A stretch of 64,000 nt of DNA from Dryococelus australis (lineage: Eukaryota > Arthropoda > Insecta > Phasmatodea > Phasmatidae), in NCBI GenBank assembly GCA_029891345.1, contig CM056998.1, positions 171,020,332-171,084,331 of the forward strand, read 5' to 3'. The translations under genes were made by a program, and so were the position numbers. The notes under the pieces are model-generated. The model was not told the origin of the DNA, searched no databases, and worked only from the letters and a program-made list of their open reading frames with translations. Numbering within the stretch: position 1 is the first letter of the stretch; each line of letters opens with the position of its first letter. Positions 39,401 to 51,400 of this stretch are shown piece by piece.

Positions 39401-42400
39401 TGCATATATTTTCCCATAACACTTCATATCGTTCTTTAGCTCCATGTCTTCTATAAAAGTTCCTCTTGTTGCGTTCTTTCAGTTTCTTCTATTCCATATA
39501 GAATATTTTGAACTCTGGTTTTCCCTCTGTTGACTGCTGTTGTAGATTTATTACTAGCAACGTATTCGTTAGTGCTACCCCAAATAAAAGTTCTGCTGGT
39601 GATAGTCCACTTTCTAAAGGTGTTGCCCTGTATGCAAGCAATCCTAGGTTTGGGTCTGTTGATTTAGAGAGGATATTCTTTGTTACTTTCGCCGCACTCT
39701 CTGCTTCCCCGTTTGATTGGACAAATTTGGGCCTTGGTGTAGTAAGTGAAAACCCATTCTCCTTTGCGAACTTCTGAAACTCAGCTGATGTGAACTGTGT
39801 GCCCCCATCAGTGCACACTTCTTCAGGTATGCCATGATGAGCAAATATGTTTTGAATTCTTGCAATGATGGTTGTCGATGTTGTGTTTGATAACTGTACC
39901 ACCTCAAGAAATCTATAAAAATAGTCCTGAATGACTATGTACTTTGGTCCAGCTATTTAAAATATATCTGTGCCCAGTAACAACCACGATCCTCATGGCA
40001 ATGAGATCATTTTCTTAGGCTCTGCCCTCTGACCTCTTTATTCTATGCACTGACTGCAATCTTTCACCAGTTTTTTTAATATAATTGGAGATAGTGGGCC
40101 ACCACACCGACTCGTTTGCTCATCTGCGACATTTTGTAATACCTGTATGTCCATCATGTATCCGTTGTAGCATCTCATGTCGTAAGCCACTTGGGACAAT
40201 GATTCTGGCTCAATACATAATCAGTCCTCCATAGAACGAGAGTTGGCCTCTAAATGCCCAAAACTTGTTATTTTTGTCTCAAAAGCCCTCCTGTATGTAG
40301 CCTTTCAGTTGGCAACATTCCGCTTTTGTTTCTTATGCTTTTCTTGACTCCTCGATCCTACTGTCCGAGAATGGGGTTTCAGCTATTATCGTCTGGATGA
40401 ACAGTTCCTCCTCTGCAGTATCCCCATTATCCTTGCCTGAGCCTTCGACTGCCACTCTTGACTATGCATCCAGGATGTAGAAACTCTTTCCCGGTACATT
40501 TACCACTCTATACTCGAAACACATCACACATCCTGAGTCGTTGCAGTCTTGTCATTTTGTCAGCCAGTGGTTTGGTTTGAAGCAATAGCACCAGGGGTTT
40601 GTGATCTGTAAGAATGGTTATTTTTGATCCCAAAATGTGATTGCAAGATTTCTCACATGCCCACATGATGGCAAAAGCTTCTTTTTCTATCTGGGCTTAT
40701 TTTTCCTCCCCTACAATAAGGGAATATGATGCATACATAACTGGTCGCCACTCACCTTGTTGCTGTCATTAGAGCACCTCACCCACTTCAAACAACAAGG
40801 CATCTGCTGCAATTCTTGTTGGCACATTTCTTTGGTACAGTGCAATTACTGGTTCTTCGGAAATCTCTTATTTCTATTTATGTACTGCCTCCTTTTGTGC
40901 TGTACTCCAGACCCACTCATTATTCCTTTTTAAGAAGTTCTCACAATGCTTCTTTTTTTCCTGCCAAGTTAGGGATGAATTTCCTTAGATAATTTATCAT
41001 ACCCAGAAATTTGCAGTTTGAGTTTAATTAATATTATATAATAATAAATAAGAATAAGTTCAATATGTCAGATGGCTCCAGCATTTCTATTATAGCGCAA
41101 ACTTTGTCACTGTCTGGTTGAACTCGACCCTAGCTTATATTATTTCCCAAAAATGTTACACTTTTCACTCCAAAGCTGCACTTCTGCCTGAATTCTCTGT
41201 AGGACCTATTCATCTCTGGTGTTGTGTTATTCTGGCGTTGATAATGCTTGTGCCCTGAGTCGATACCAAAGGGCAAGTATTTAAAAAATACTGTCCAAAG
41301 GGTGCCATGAATGTTGTCAAACTTGCAGTTGTTTCTATGAGTGGCACTTGCCAAATCCTCGTGTTGCATCTAGAACTGTGAAGAATTTCGCACCTTCCAA
41401 CAACGCCAGTGATTCATCTACTGAAGAGAGCTGAAGTCTCTTTTGCTGAATATTTCTTTTTTGCTTCGTGTAATCTACACATATTCTCATATTGCCACTG
41501 CTGCTGTGGCCGACACCTTCATAGCCTGCCTCCCAGAACCATAAAGCTTCTTATGTGTTCTTACTATTGTTAGATTCAATTTTTCACACAGTTCTTCGCC
41601 CATGACTGACATATCTACCCTTGTTTTGATTTTGAACAGTACCTCCTTATTTTTTATCTTCACTGCTACAGTCCAAAAATTTGCACATTCCACTTCCATT
41701 GCAACCTCCCCCATAAAATGGTATTCCAATTTGTTGGATTCTTTCACTTCTTGTAGCCACTCTACCTTATAGCACCTACCAAAATGTATCTTTTGGCTAC
41801 ACTTATAGTAAGAGGGCTTACTTTCGAAGCACCATGGGTGTGCGGGGGACTTCCCACATTTGGAGCAGCTTCCTGTTTGGCTATTTTGCCATCCGTGTGA
41901 GTATTTTGGCGAGGATTTGCCCACATCCCTACTGGGTGGAGCTTCCATACGAGTGACATCTTCAGTATGCTGCACTATTTGTTGTTGGTTTTTCACCGTT
42001 TTGGTCTGGTGGATGCGCCGAAAGACTTCCCCTGCATTGAGGTTGTGGTATAGATGCAAAGATTCTGACAACACATAATTCGCCACCCCTATTACTAAGA
42101 CAGTGGTGATCAATTCTTCTTTCAAAGTGTGTAGTTTACATGTTTCATCCAATCTAAAAACTTTGTTTATGAAAGAATCGGCTGTCTCACCATCCGCCTG
42201 TCACTGTGTGAAGAATTTCTTTCTTTCATAAACGACGTTCTTCTTGACTGTAAAAAATCTGTCAAGCCTTTGCTTCACTGTCTCATATTTTTTTACTCTT
42301 GTCGGGTTTAAGGCCAAATGAGTTTAGCATGTCGTCTGCCTCTGGGCCCATGCAGTACAACATCATATTGACCTGTGCCTCTTCGGATTTTGTGTCCAAC

Positions 42401-45400
42401 TCCAACACACTTCTAAAACATTCAAAACAACTTATCAACTTCTGCCATTCCATCAGAGTGCGAAAATTGGAATTATCGGATGGAATAACTTGGAACTGCG
42501 CCATCGCCATTGCTCGCCGACACAGGTCGTATTTACTCACATGTGTGGTTTGAAAAACTGAACCCTTCACCAACCTGATGCGGATGTAACAAGTACGACA
42601 ATATCATGTTTTGCATCCTCTGTGCCTTGTTAACAACTTCTGACACTATGTATTTTTATTGTCTTACTGGCCATGACCAATTGCGTGCACTCTTTCTGGC
42701 TCGTCCATATTAAGTGAATGTGTCTTGATTACCTAGTGTGACCTTGGTATTGTTTACAAACACATAACCTAGCAAGCTATTTGCAGCACATCTAGTAACT
42801 TAGCAGTTAAATTGAGCAGACAGTAATAGGTATTTAGGCAGTGTCTTAACTCGAAAGTGTGCTCACTCTCATTCGCCACTCTCACTCTGGCTCACTTTAG
42901 CGAATTGAGATTTGTACCCTCTGGAAGCCTTCGGCATTATTTCTCTGAGAGAAAAAGTAATAAATAGTGAAAAATAAAATATTGCTGGCCTTTCGCTTTC
43001 ATCGAATAAATGCACCGTATTGTATGAAATAGTAACTTATTTAAATTTATTACATTTTTTCATGATTAAAAACATGATTGGTATGTGCAAATGACAGCAT
43101 TTAATAATATGCACATTATTAACCTAAATGTAGCATGAACATAATAACATCATACTTTGTTATGTTCCATATAAAATTGAATATTGGTGTTATTACACAT
43201 TTTACAATCGCAACGAAAAAGTTAAGTCGATAAAATATTTCTAAAAATGCTTTAGAAACAACAAAATATGTGTCTGGATATTTGAGGATGGACTTGAAAA
43301 CATGGCTGTCGGAGAGGGTAAGAAAATGAGAACCAAGTGTACACCATCATTCACTCTCCCTCTCATGCTCTCTCCTCGGAGTTGGAACAGCAGAGAGGAC
43401 TATCTACGAAGTCAAGAGCGAGCGAGAGAGTACACCTCGGCGAATTGGGACACGGCCTTAAAATTGTCGTATTATCATAGAACATAAACTACTTGCACTA
43501 GAATCCTGTAAAAATACACCTTTGATATTCGGATTTCCTACAGCTTTATTTTCTTGATGTGGATAAGCATTGTTCAATTTGAAAGAATATAAATTTGTTC
43601 AAGAAATACCCATGCTAATATTTATTCAAATCTGTGTATGGCCTGCAATTATGATCCTTGTCTAAACTTCACTTATGTGAAACCAAAATATCAATAACAC
43701 CTTCCATTTTAGAAATACAGTTACACTCCCATTTATTCGTGCTTCGCTTAACTTGTTTTCGGCTTATCCGTGTGGCCGTAAAGCAATGCTGTAAAGAGTG
43801 TCGTTTAACAAGCAACAGTTCTGTACATCTATCGCTGTGTCACATGAGCTGATGTTTATCTCTTTAAACTGTCAGCCTGTCACAGTGACCTACCTGTGTG
43901 AGTCATTCATTTCCGCCTGTTGAAGCGCGCATCTGATCGCACTCTGACTCATCTCATACTGTGTCCAAAATGGCAGATTTTGTTGACAATATCACATAAC
44001 CCGACTTTGAATACAAAAATGGTGACGTATTTGGTAATTCGGTATTTCGTATTTTCTATCTAGTGGATGTTAGCAAAAATACAAAATGAATACATTAGCG
44101 AATATTTTCTAATACAAATAATTGTTCATAAAAAATACACTAGACATGTTTTAAAAAGCAAGTAACTGCTGTGCTTTGTTTATATATTCTACAACAATTT
44201 TTGAAGGCATTATTGCATAACTTATTATGTATTTTCTTATTTATAAACACATGCACAGTATTCCAGTAATAAGTTTTAAAATATTACGTATGTTTTAAGC
44301 ACTAAATTTAGAAAAAAAAAATAGACACTGTCTACAAAGTTCGAAGTTAAAGTTACCAAATAACGAGTTTGTCATTTCGGACACTGCCTTAATTAACCTC
44401 TACCCCTCCCCCTCCTCGCGGGTCAACAAACCAGTAGCGACCAGTGATGTCATATAATGGGTGTTAACACGCACACATTCACACGCCTATAGTTATGGAA
44501 CTGGAACATTACATGTACGATTATATTTCAATTTTTCATACAGTTTATTTTCTCATACATAATTTGTATTTCGTATAAAAAGTAATGAATGCATTTTACT
44601 CTCTAGATAGTGCTACAGTTAATAAATTGTATTTATTGCTGTAGACTGTTATTTTTTCTAGCATGTCAGTATAAATTATTTTAATGTATACGCGATGGTT
44701 TATAAAATTTAGGAAGGTTAACAGAATGTCTAAATTAAAAAAAAAAAACAGATTTTCTGTTATTAATAGTAATGGTACTATGCAAGATGAATTATACTTT
44801 TCCAAAGTACATTTACAAAATCGTCCCTTTAACAGGTTTTTAAAATGTGTCAATTAGTTGTAACAGAATCAATAAATTAACTATAACTATTATTTATTTA
44901 TTTTGCATTTTTTTGTGGGGCATAGTTAAGGCATAATGTGCCTTCTCTACCACTGAAGCCATTGTACTCATACATTCCATATATAAAAGTAATAATTAAA
45001 GTAAAAAAAAATTACATTATTCAATATATCTAGCTGTTATATCACTACACTAATATAACAATCCATAATACTAATCTAATTGTGGGGTAAAAAAATACAA
45101 AATATGTACATTTTCATTATAAACCTTTACCCCTCAATTTTCTTTCAGTTCATAGCCCTCCCCATCAGACTGAATATTGACGCACCTCATAAAATCTATG
45201 TTCTGTATACATAATACAGTGGATTTATAACATTTTCCGGGTATTTTTTAAAGCCCATCTGCTTTATATAACCTCGACGATATGTTTGCATTTACCGGAA
45301 TCTGCTTATCATGAGCACCCACAAAATATAATTTCCACGTCTGTCTCAATACACGAAAGTAATGATTTTGATTACGAGGTCAATCCACCAACTTTGTGGT

Positions 45401-48400
45401 TTGATGCCAGACTGCTGTAGAGTATAGATTATTTGCATTGCAGTTTCGAGCCGAAACACCACAACCCACTACACCTGTAATATTTCCGAACACTCAATTA
45501 ATGGATACATAAATCGCTTACATGCTCCCATGCAGAGGCTTATGCGCCACAATCTCAAACATGCAGGCTGGTTTGATATTAACACAATTCTTCACAAAAT
45601 AACATTCACAGCCCTACACTATACGACTTCCCATCAGTTTGTTTTATACCATCTTTACCTTTGCAAAGCAAAATCCGTTAATTATACTTTATTTCCAGCC
45701 AGCAAGTGCGTGAAAATATCCAATTGTATTATATTTGTCGATTATTTTGGGTATGTATGCATGATAGTCCTTACTGCTACACCTACCATGGACCTTTGTG
45801 TTGACTGAAACGAAAATGGTGGATAGAGGTTCAAGTGGCCTCAGTCTATAAATGCTTCCGCCACACTATATACCTCGTTGGTTCAACATAACACACATAA
45901 AATTTGTATGCAAATATGTGACAAAACAGACACGATTTTCATGGGTATTTTCCTAAAGGTGGGTTCACAATTAAAGGCTGAAGAATTAATAATTATACTT
46001 AATGATTCGATAAGCACACGGAAAATTACATTAATGAGCTTTGCAGTTTATGATTGAATTAGCAACTGTTATGTGTAGCCAATCAAAATCGTAGGAGATG
46101 TAAGCAACCGAAATAACCTGGAAAGATAGACAATTTACATATTTTTAATTATCTGTGGCTACTGCTTGTGTATTCGTTTTAAAAAAACTCGTGAAATCTT
46201 ATAGAAGGGGAAGCCGATGCCAACATTAGGCATTTACATCAACAACTCTGAAAAGGTTAGTTAAAGCGATTTCAAAAATGTCCTCATGAAAGAAAACATG
46301 ACCATGAACTATTCTTTAAATTAAGAAGATAATGTCTGTCAATTAAAATAATTACTTTCATACTATTTCGCAATACGATCTATACAAATATACAAGTTGT
46401 AAATGCAGTTTCCCGCCAACAACAACAGGCACTGTGCTCTGATTCCAACTTCGTCTTGACTTGTACTTAAGATATAAAATATAACAATCTCTTAAGTAAT
46501 GCCAAGAACGCACACAACCCGTCAAAACCCGCACACGACAGTCATAAACTAATGTAGCTGAACACATAGAATCATATCTTAAGCACATGGTGAACTTATT
46601 CTGTTACTTCAATTATAAACCCACCTTAACAACAACTTGAGCATAGTTCAACCGTGGTTCTGTCATAAAATATTGGCTATGTTGCCAGATTTCGTAATGG
46701 AGAGGCATCCACATCCCATTCGTCTATCAGTCCCCTGGTTGACAACTATAATGTAGTGTTACGCACTGCTGCCCGGCACTGTGGCGGTGGACCCACCTCA
46801 TTCCTCCCCTCCCCCAGGTTTGCTTCCTGACCATCCCTTTCTGGAAAACCCATGAATAATGGACAGCGCCTGCTCGGCACCTTACATGCATCACGACCCC
46901 TCTCCCCCCTGCTGGAGGTTTTGAGGGGTTTGGTGATGACGCAAGAATGTTCTGGTGAGACTGGCTGGCACCTCGGCCCTCCGCGACGCATCATGAGTGT
47001 TGGGGAAGATTCTAGGTGGTGGTCTAAGGCACTATATATAATGCCGCAACCCAGCGGCCGGCAGTCCCGAAGGTCCCGAAGATCAAATAGCCTGGTGGGT
47101 ACAGCACCTCCAGGAATATGACTTTGATATACAACACAGGTCTGGGCGCCTTCACAGCAATGCAGATGCACTCTCCAGAAGACTATGCGAACCATTATGT
47201 CGTCATTGTGAACGCCAGGAGGAAAAGGTTGATATATCGTGGAAAGCAAGGAGGACAAGAATTCAAGGCCCTGTATCAGGTGATGGGTCATCTACATGGA
47301 ACGAAAATAACATAAGAAATGATCAGCTAAGTGACCCCACCTTGCATCCAATATTGGAGTGGAAGGAAACTGGGCGGCGGCCGAAATGGGAGGGGATATC
47401 TAGCCTAAGTGTAATAGTCAAGGCATACTAGGCACACTGGAATTCACTTGTTATAAAGAATGGTGTTCTTCACAGGAATTGGGAAAGTAATGATTTGAGA
47501 CAGAGTCATTTACAATTGGTCCTACCAGAGTGCCGATTTCCAGAAGTGCTAAGAGAACTGCACAACACAGCAGCAGATGGTCACTTCGGTGTAAATAAGA
47601 CACTTGACAGAGTCCGAATAAGATTCTATTGGATGCATTGTCAGCAGGATGTTGAGAAGTGGTGCTGTCTGTGTGATGCATGTACTGCGAGGAAGGGTTC
47701 GAGGTTTAAGGGACATGGTCCCCTCCAAAAGTGCACTGTTGGGGCCCCATTCGAGAGAATGGCAGTTGACATTCTCGGACCCCTACCAATCACTGAGAGG
47801 GGAAATAGAGGCCTTGTGGTAGCACAAGACTATTTCACAAAGTGGCCCGAGGTCATACCGGTGCCAAACCAAGAGGCAGGCACAGTAGCTGATGCCCTTG
47901 TCGAGCATGTTTTTTCCAGGTTTGGAGGGCCACTTGAGCTTCATTCGGATCAAGGACGAAATTTTGTAGCAAATCTTTTCCAAGAGCTAACAAGGATTTT
48001 AGGAATGAAGAAAACCCAAACCACAGCATTACACCCTCAGTAGGATGGAATGGCTGAGAGGCAAAATCGTACCCTGGAATAGTATCTGGCTATCTTCATA
48101 GAAGACAATCAGAAAGATTGGGACTCTAAGGTACCCTTATTTCTCCTGGCATATCGCTCGTCTGTCAACGAGTCCACAAGGATAACACCTTCAAGGATGC
48201 TCTTTGGGAGAGAGCTCCGCCTACCTGGTGATCTGCTGTTGGAACTTCCAGTGGAGGCAGAAGTAGCCACTCCAGAATATGCTATTAAGCTACGTCAGGA
48301 GTTAATTGACATTCATGAGTTTCCCCGAAGGCACCTTAAAACTAACAGTAACAGAATGAAAACACTATATGACAGAAGAATGCCTGAGGAGACTTTTCAA

Positions 48401-51400
48401 GAAAGACAGCTGGTGTGGTTGTACAACCCTCAAAGGAAGAAGTGATATTGCTCGAAGCTACAGAAATCATGGGAAGGCCCGTACAGGATCCTGAAGCAGA
48501 TAAATGATGTGGTCTATATGATTTGTCGACAATGCTCTCGGGCGAAGCCTAGGGTTGTCCACATCAACCGACTGTCACTGTACGAAGGCCCTGATGTTGT
48601 AGAGTCTGTTCGGGATGAACAGACTTAAAGAGGAGGCAGTAGTGTTACGTGCTGCTGCCTAGCACTATGAGGATGGACCCACCTCATCCCTGCCCTGCCC
48701 CGGGGTTGCCTCCTGACCATCCCTTTCTGGGTAACCCATAAATAATGGACAGCTGCCATCGGGCACTGCTCGGCGCCTTGCTTGCGTCGCGACCCCTATC
48801 CCCTGCTGGAGGTTTCGATGAGTCTGGTGATGATGCAAGAATATTCTGGTGAGACTGGCTGGCACCTCGGCCCTCCGCGACGCATCATGGGTGTTGGGTA
48901 AGATTCTAGGTGGCGGTCTAAGACACTAGATATACTACCGCAACCCAGCGGCCGGCAGTCTTTGATGGAGGCCATCTGGGCGAGTGTGCGCGAGCGAAGA
49001 GAAGTGTGAACGAGGACTGGAGATTGTGGGACGACGGCGAGTGAGGTATTCGTGGCGAGAATGGACAAGAGGGTGTGAAACCGACGAGTGAAGCCTACTG
49101 TCCGTGAGGGCGCTTGGAGGACTCTAGAACATTGCGACTCGCAGAACATGGACTAAACGGTGGTGGGATTGAATGGACATGTAATATGGATTTTATTGTA
49201 AATATTCGAACTGTCAATTTGGACACATATTAAATAGAATATTTTAATAGGTTGACACACTGTCTATTGGGACTGATCATTAATTATTTTATTTAATTGA
49301 TTTCTTTGTGTCAATTATAAATTGTATGAAATTTGAGTAATTAGTTGTGAACAGTAAGTGGTATCAATTTACTGTGAGATTTGAGTTTAGAGAAGTTCCC
49401 TGTAATTATTGGAAATAAAATAAGGAAATTATAATAAATTCTTTTATTTGATTAATACCTCCATCCCTTAACGAACTTGGTATAGCCCACTTAATTTCTA
49501 GAGAAAGAGATTGTAACAGTATGAAGGGCGGAGGACCGCCAGCAAGTCACCGAACAAATGTCTGCCCACAGCTTCACAGCTGACCGCTGGATGTTGTTTA
49601 TAATTATGGCCCTTTATTGCACACATAGGTATAGGTGCAAGTGCAGTGGAGTTTTATTTGCATTGCTTTGTGTCGGTACAAATGTTAGGTACTTATATTT
49701 AATCGACCCCCTGGATACACTAATTGGTGCACATGACCCTCTGACATCATGGTGCTGTGTCAACCTCCCATGTTCCAAGTAAACCTGTGTCCAAGTCAAT
49801 GCATTCAGAAAACTGAGCTTTTGGCTGTGTTCCAAATAAATCAGTACTCACACTCGCACCCGCTCTTGCTCTCACATGCACTCTCGTAATTATTTAACAC
49901 ACCCTCCTTTTGGAGCTATCGTCACTCGCACTTTTCAAAATAATCGATACGGTCTGCAATTGGGTGTTACTCAGAATAAACAAAATTATATTGAAGAAAA
50001 TATCAATTTATTCATTAATATTTACATTTCAATTAACAATGGATTGATTAGTAAAGATGATAATGGGTATGATAGTAATAATTGAAGAGGGTCATGTTTC
50101 AATTAACTTAAATCAACCGTTTGAGCTTGAAATTTTAGTACTGTTTGTCCTAAAATTATGAATGAACAATTTCCGAATTTATACATAAACACTTTAAAAA
50201 TATAAAGTTCAAAGAAAATGTTGTATATCAGTTGCCGAACTTATTTCAAATAAAACAGTTAAAAAGCCTATAATATAAATATGCATAAATATTCAAATCA
50301 CTTAATTCACAAACATCTAATACCTAATCATCAATACAAAAATCACCAGGAAACAACTAATGTGCTGAATTTATTGAAATCTAATGTCAGATTCTAAAGG
50401 TTCACTTTCGGACAACACATTTATAGACCATTCGGACAGCGGCAGTGTGACATCACTTAACGTCGACATTTGGAAACATTCACCAGTACGACCGATTCTA
50501 GACAGGCCTGAACACAGAAAGAAACATACTGTGTATAAACACAAAAAACTAAATACCTAATATGTAAACTTTAAAAACTCTATCATGCACTGTTATTTGC
50601 AAAATATTCACAAATACTGAAGCAGTGAACATACTACTGCAATCGTAACAATATGTAATGCGTTAGGGCATCAGAAAACACACTGCTGTGATAGATTTAA
50701 ATAAGTTTCGCAGAAGAGATGCACATGCCATCTATCTAGCTCTTACAGCACTGTCTGAACCACATTGGCACAGGTGGCTTGTGACCCGAATCTACCCCAC
50801 TTCAGCTATTTCCAAGACATTTCATGTGCTTCGGCACAGAAAAAAAAAATACAGCAGCATGGGCACAGACCATTTGTACCGCAAAGCTACGAGAAAAAAA
50901 CATTGTCTGCACTGAAAGTAAGGATACACTATTTGCAGCCTAGTGATACAGAAGTTAATGACGAAATATAATACCTGTACACTTACATTATGAAAGAAGG
51001 ATCTATTAAAGAGCATCTATTTGTGAGACACATTAAATTTTATTTCGAAGAGCACATGCCCTGCGTCTATTGACAAGAGTCGCCCCTGCAAGTGAACTTC
51101 CACAAATTTTTATGTGAAGGTATTAATTTCCATTCTGGTGGCCAATATATTGACACATTCCTTGAAGTCAGCCATTGATAGCAAGGTTAAAGCTGTACTT
51201 TTAAATTTTAATCACTATTTTGTTAAATAACCCTTCCCCTCTCTTTATTCCCCATATTCCCCATACACTGATATTCTGTAAATATATATTTTTTTGCTTA
51301 TGTCAGAACCTATAGTGTTCATTTAACTGTTACTAATTACAACAATGTTTGCAGTCGCCGGCATACATCTGGTCGGAAGAATATCAAATGGAGCTCCTGT

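Larger units (their letters stand above)
38876..42833 (-). mobile_element. Ty3/gypsy element, nearly complete, with both LTRs
   Basis: Minus strand. The 5' LTR remnant (about 42645-42800) matches the 3' LTR (about 38876-39106) in order: GTGCACT(C/T)TTT...(G/A)CTCGTCCA, GTGTC(T/C)TGATTACC, TATTGTTTACAAA, and AGCAA(G/A)CTATTT(G/A)CAGCACAT. Gag is at 42573-42150, zinc knuckle plus protease at 42152-41487, RT around 41400-41000, RNase H around 40760-40480, and integrase at about 40300-39489. Frame breaks and a short AT-rich insertion (about 41015-41060) inactivate it. Copy 2 of the MITE lies directly outside its 5' end. Confidence 0.85.
46757..49518 (+). mobile_element. Ty3/gypsy element with internal deletion, 5' LTR fused to RNase H
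   Basis: The 5' LTR fragment (46757-about 47065) begins TGTTACGCACTGCTGCC and matches the 3' LTR start at 48643. It breaks off after CAGCGGCCGGCAGTC and is followed directly by RNase H ([23 protein letters not shown], about 47100-47190). Integrase follows (47495-48450) and then a purine-rich tract (AAAGAGGAGGCAG). The full 3' LTR (48643-49518) ends TGTAACA. Flanks GTAG and GTAT could be a 4-bp target duplication with one change. It is one of the youngest-looking copies here: the LTR pair is visibly very similar. Confidence 0.88.

Noticed and set aside
46746..47291. 181-codon minus-strand frame
   Set aside because: Antisense of the gypsy LTR and RNase H; composition artefact of a GC-rich LTR.
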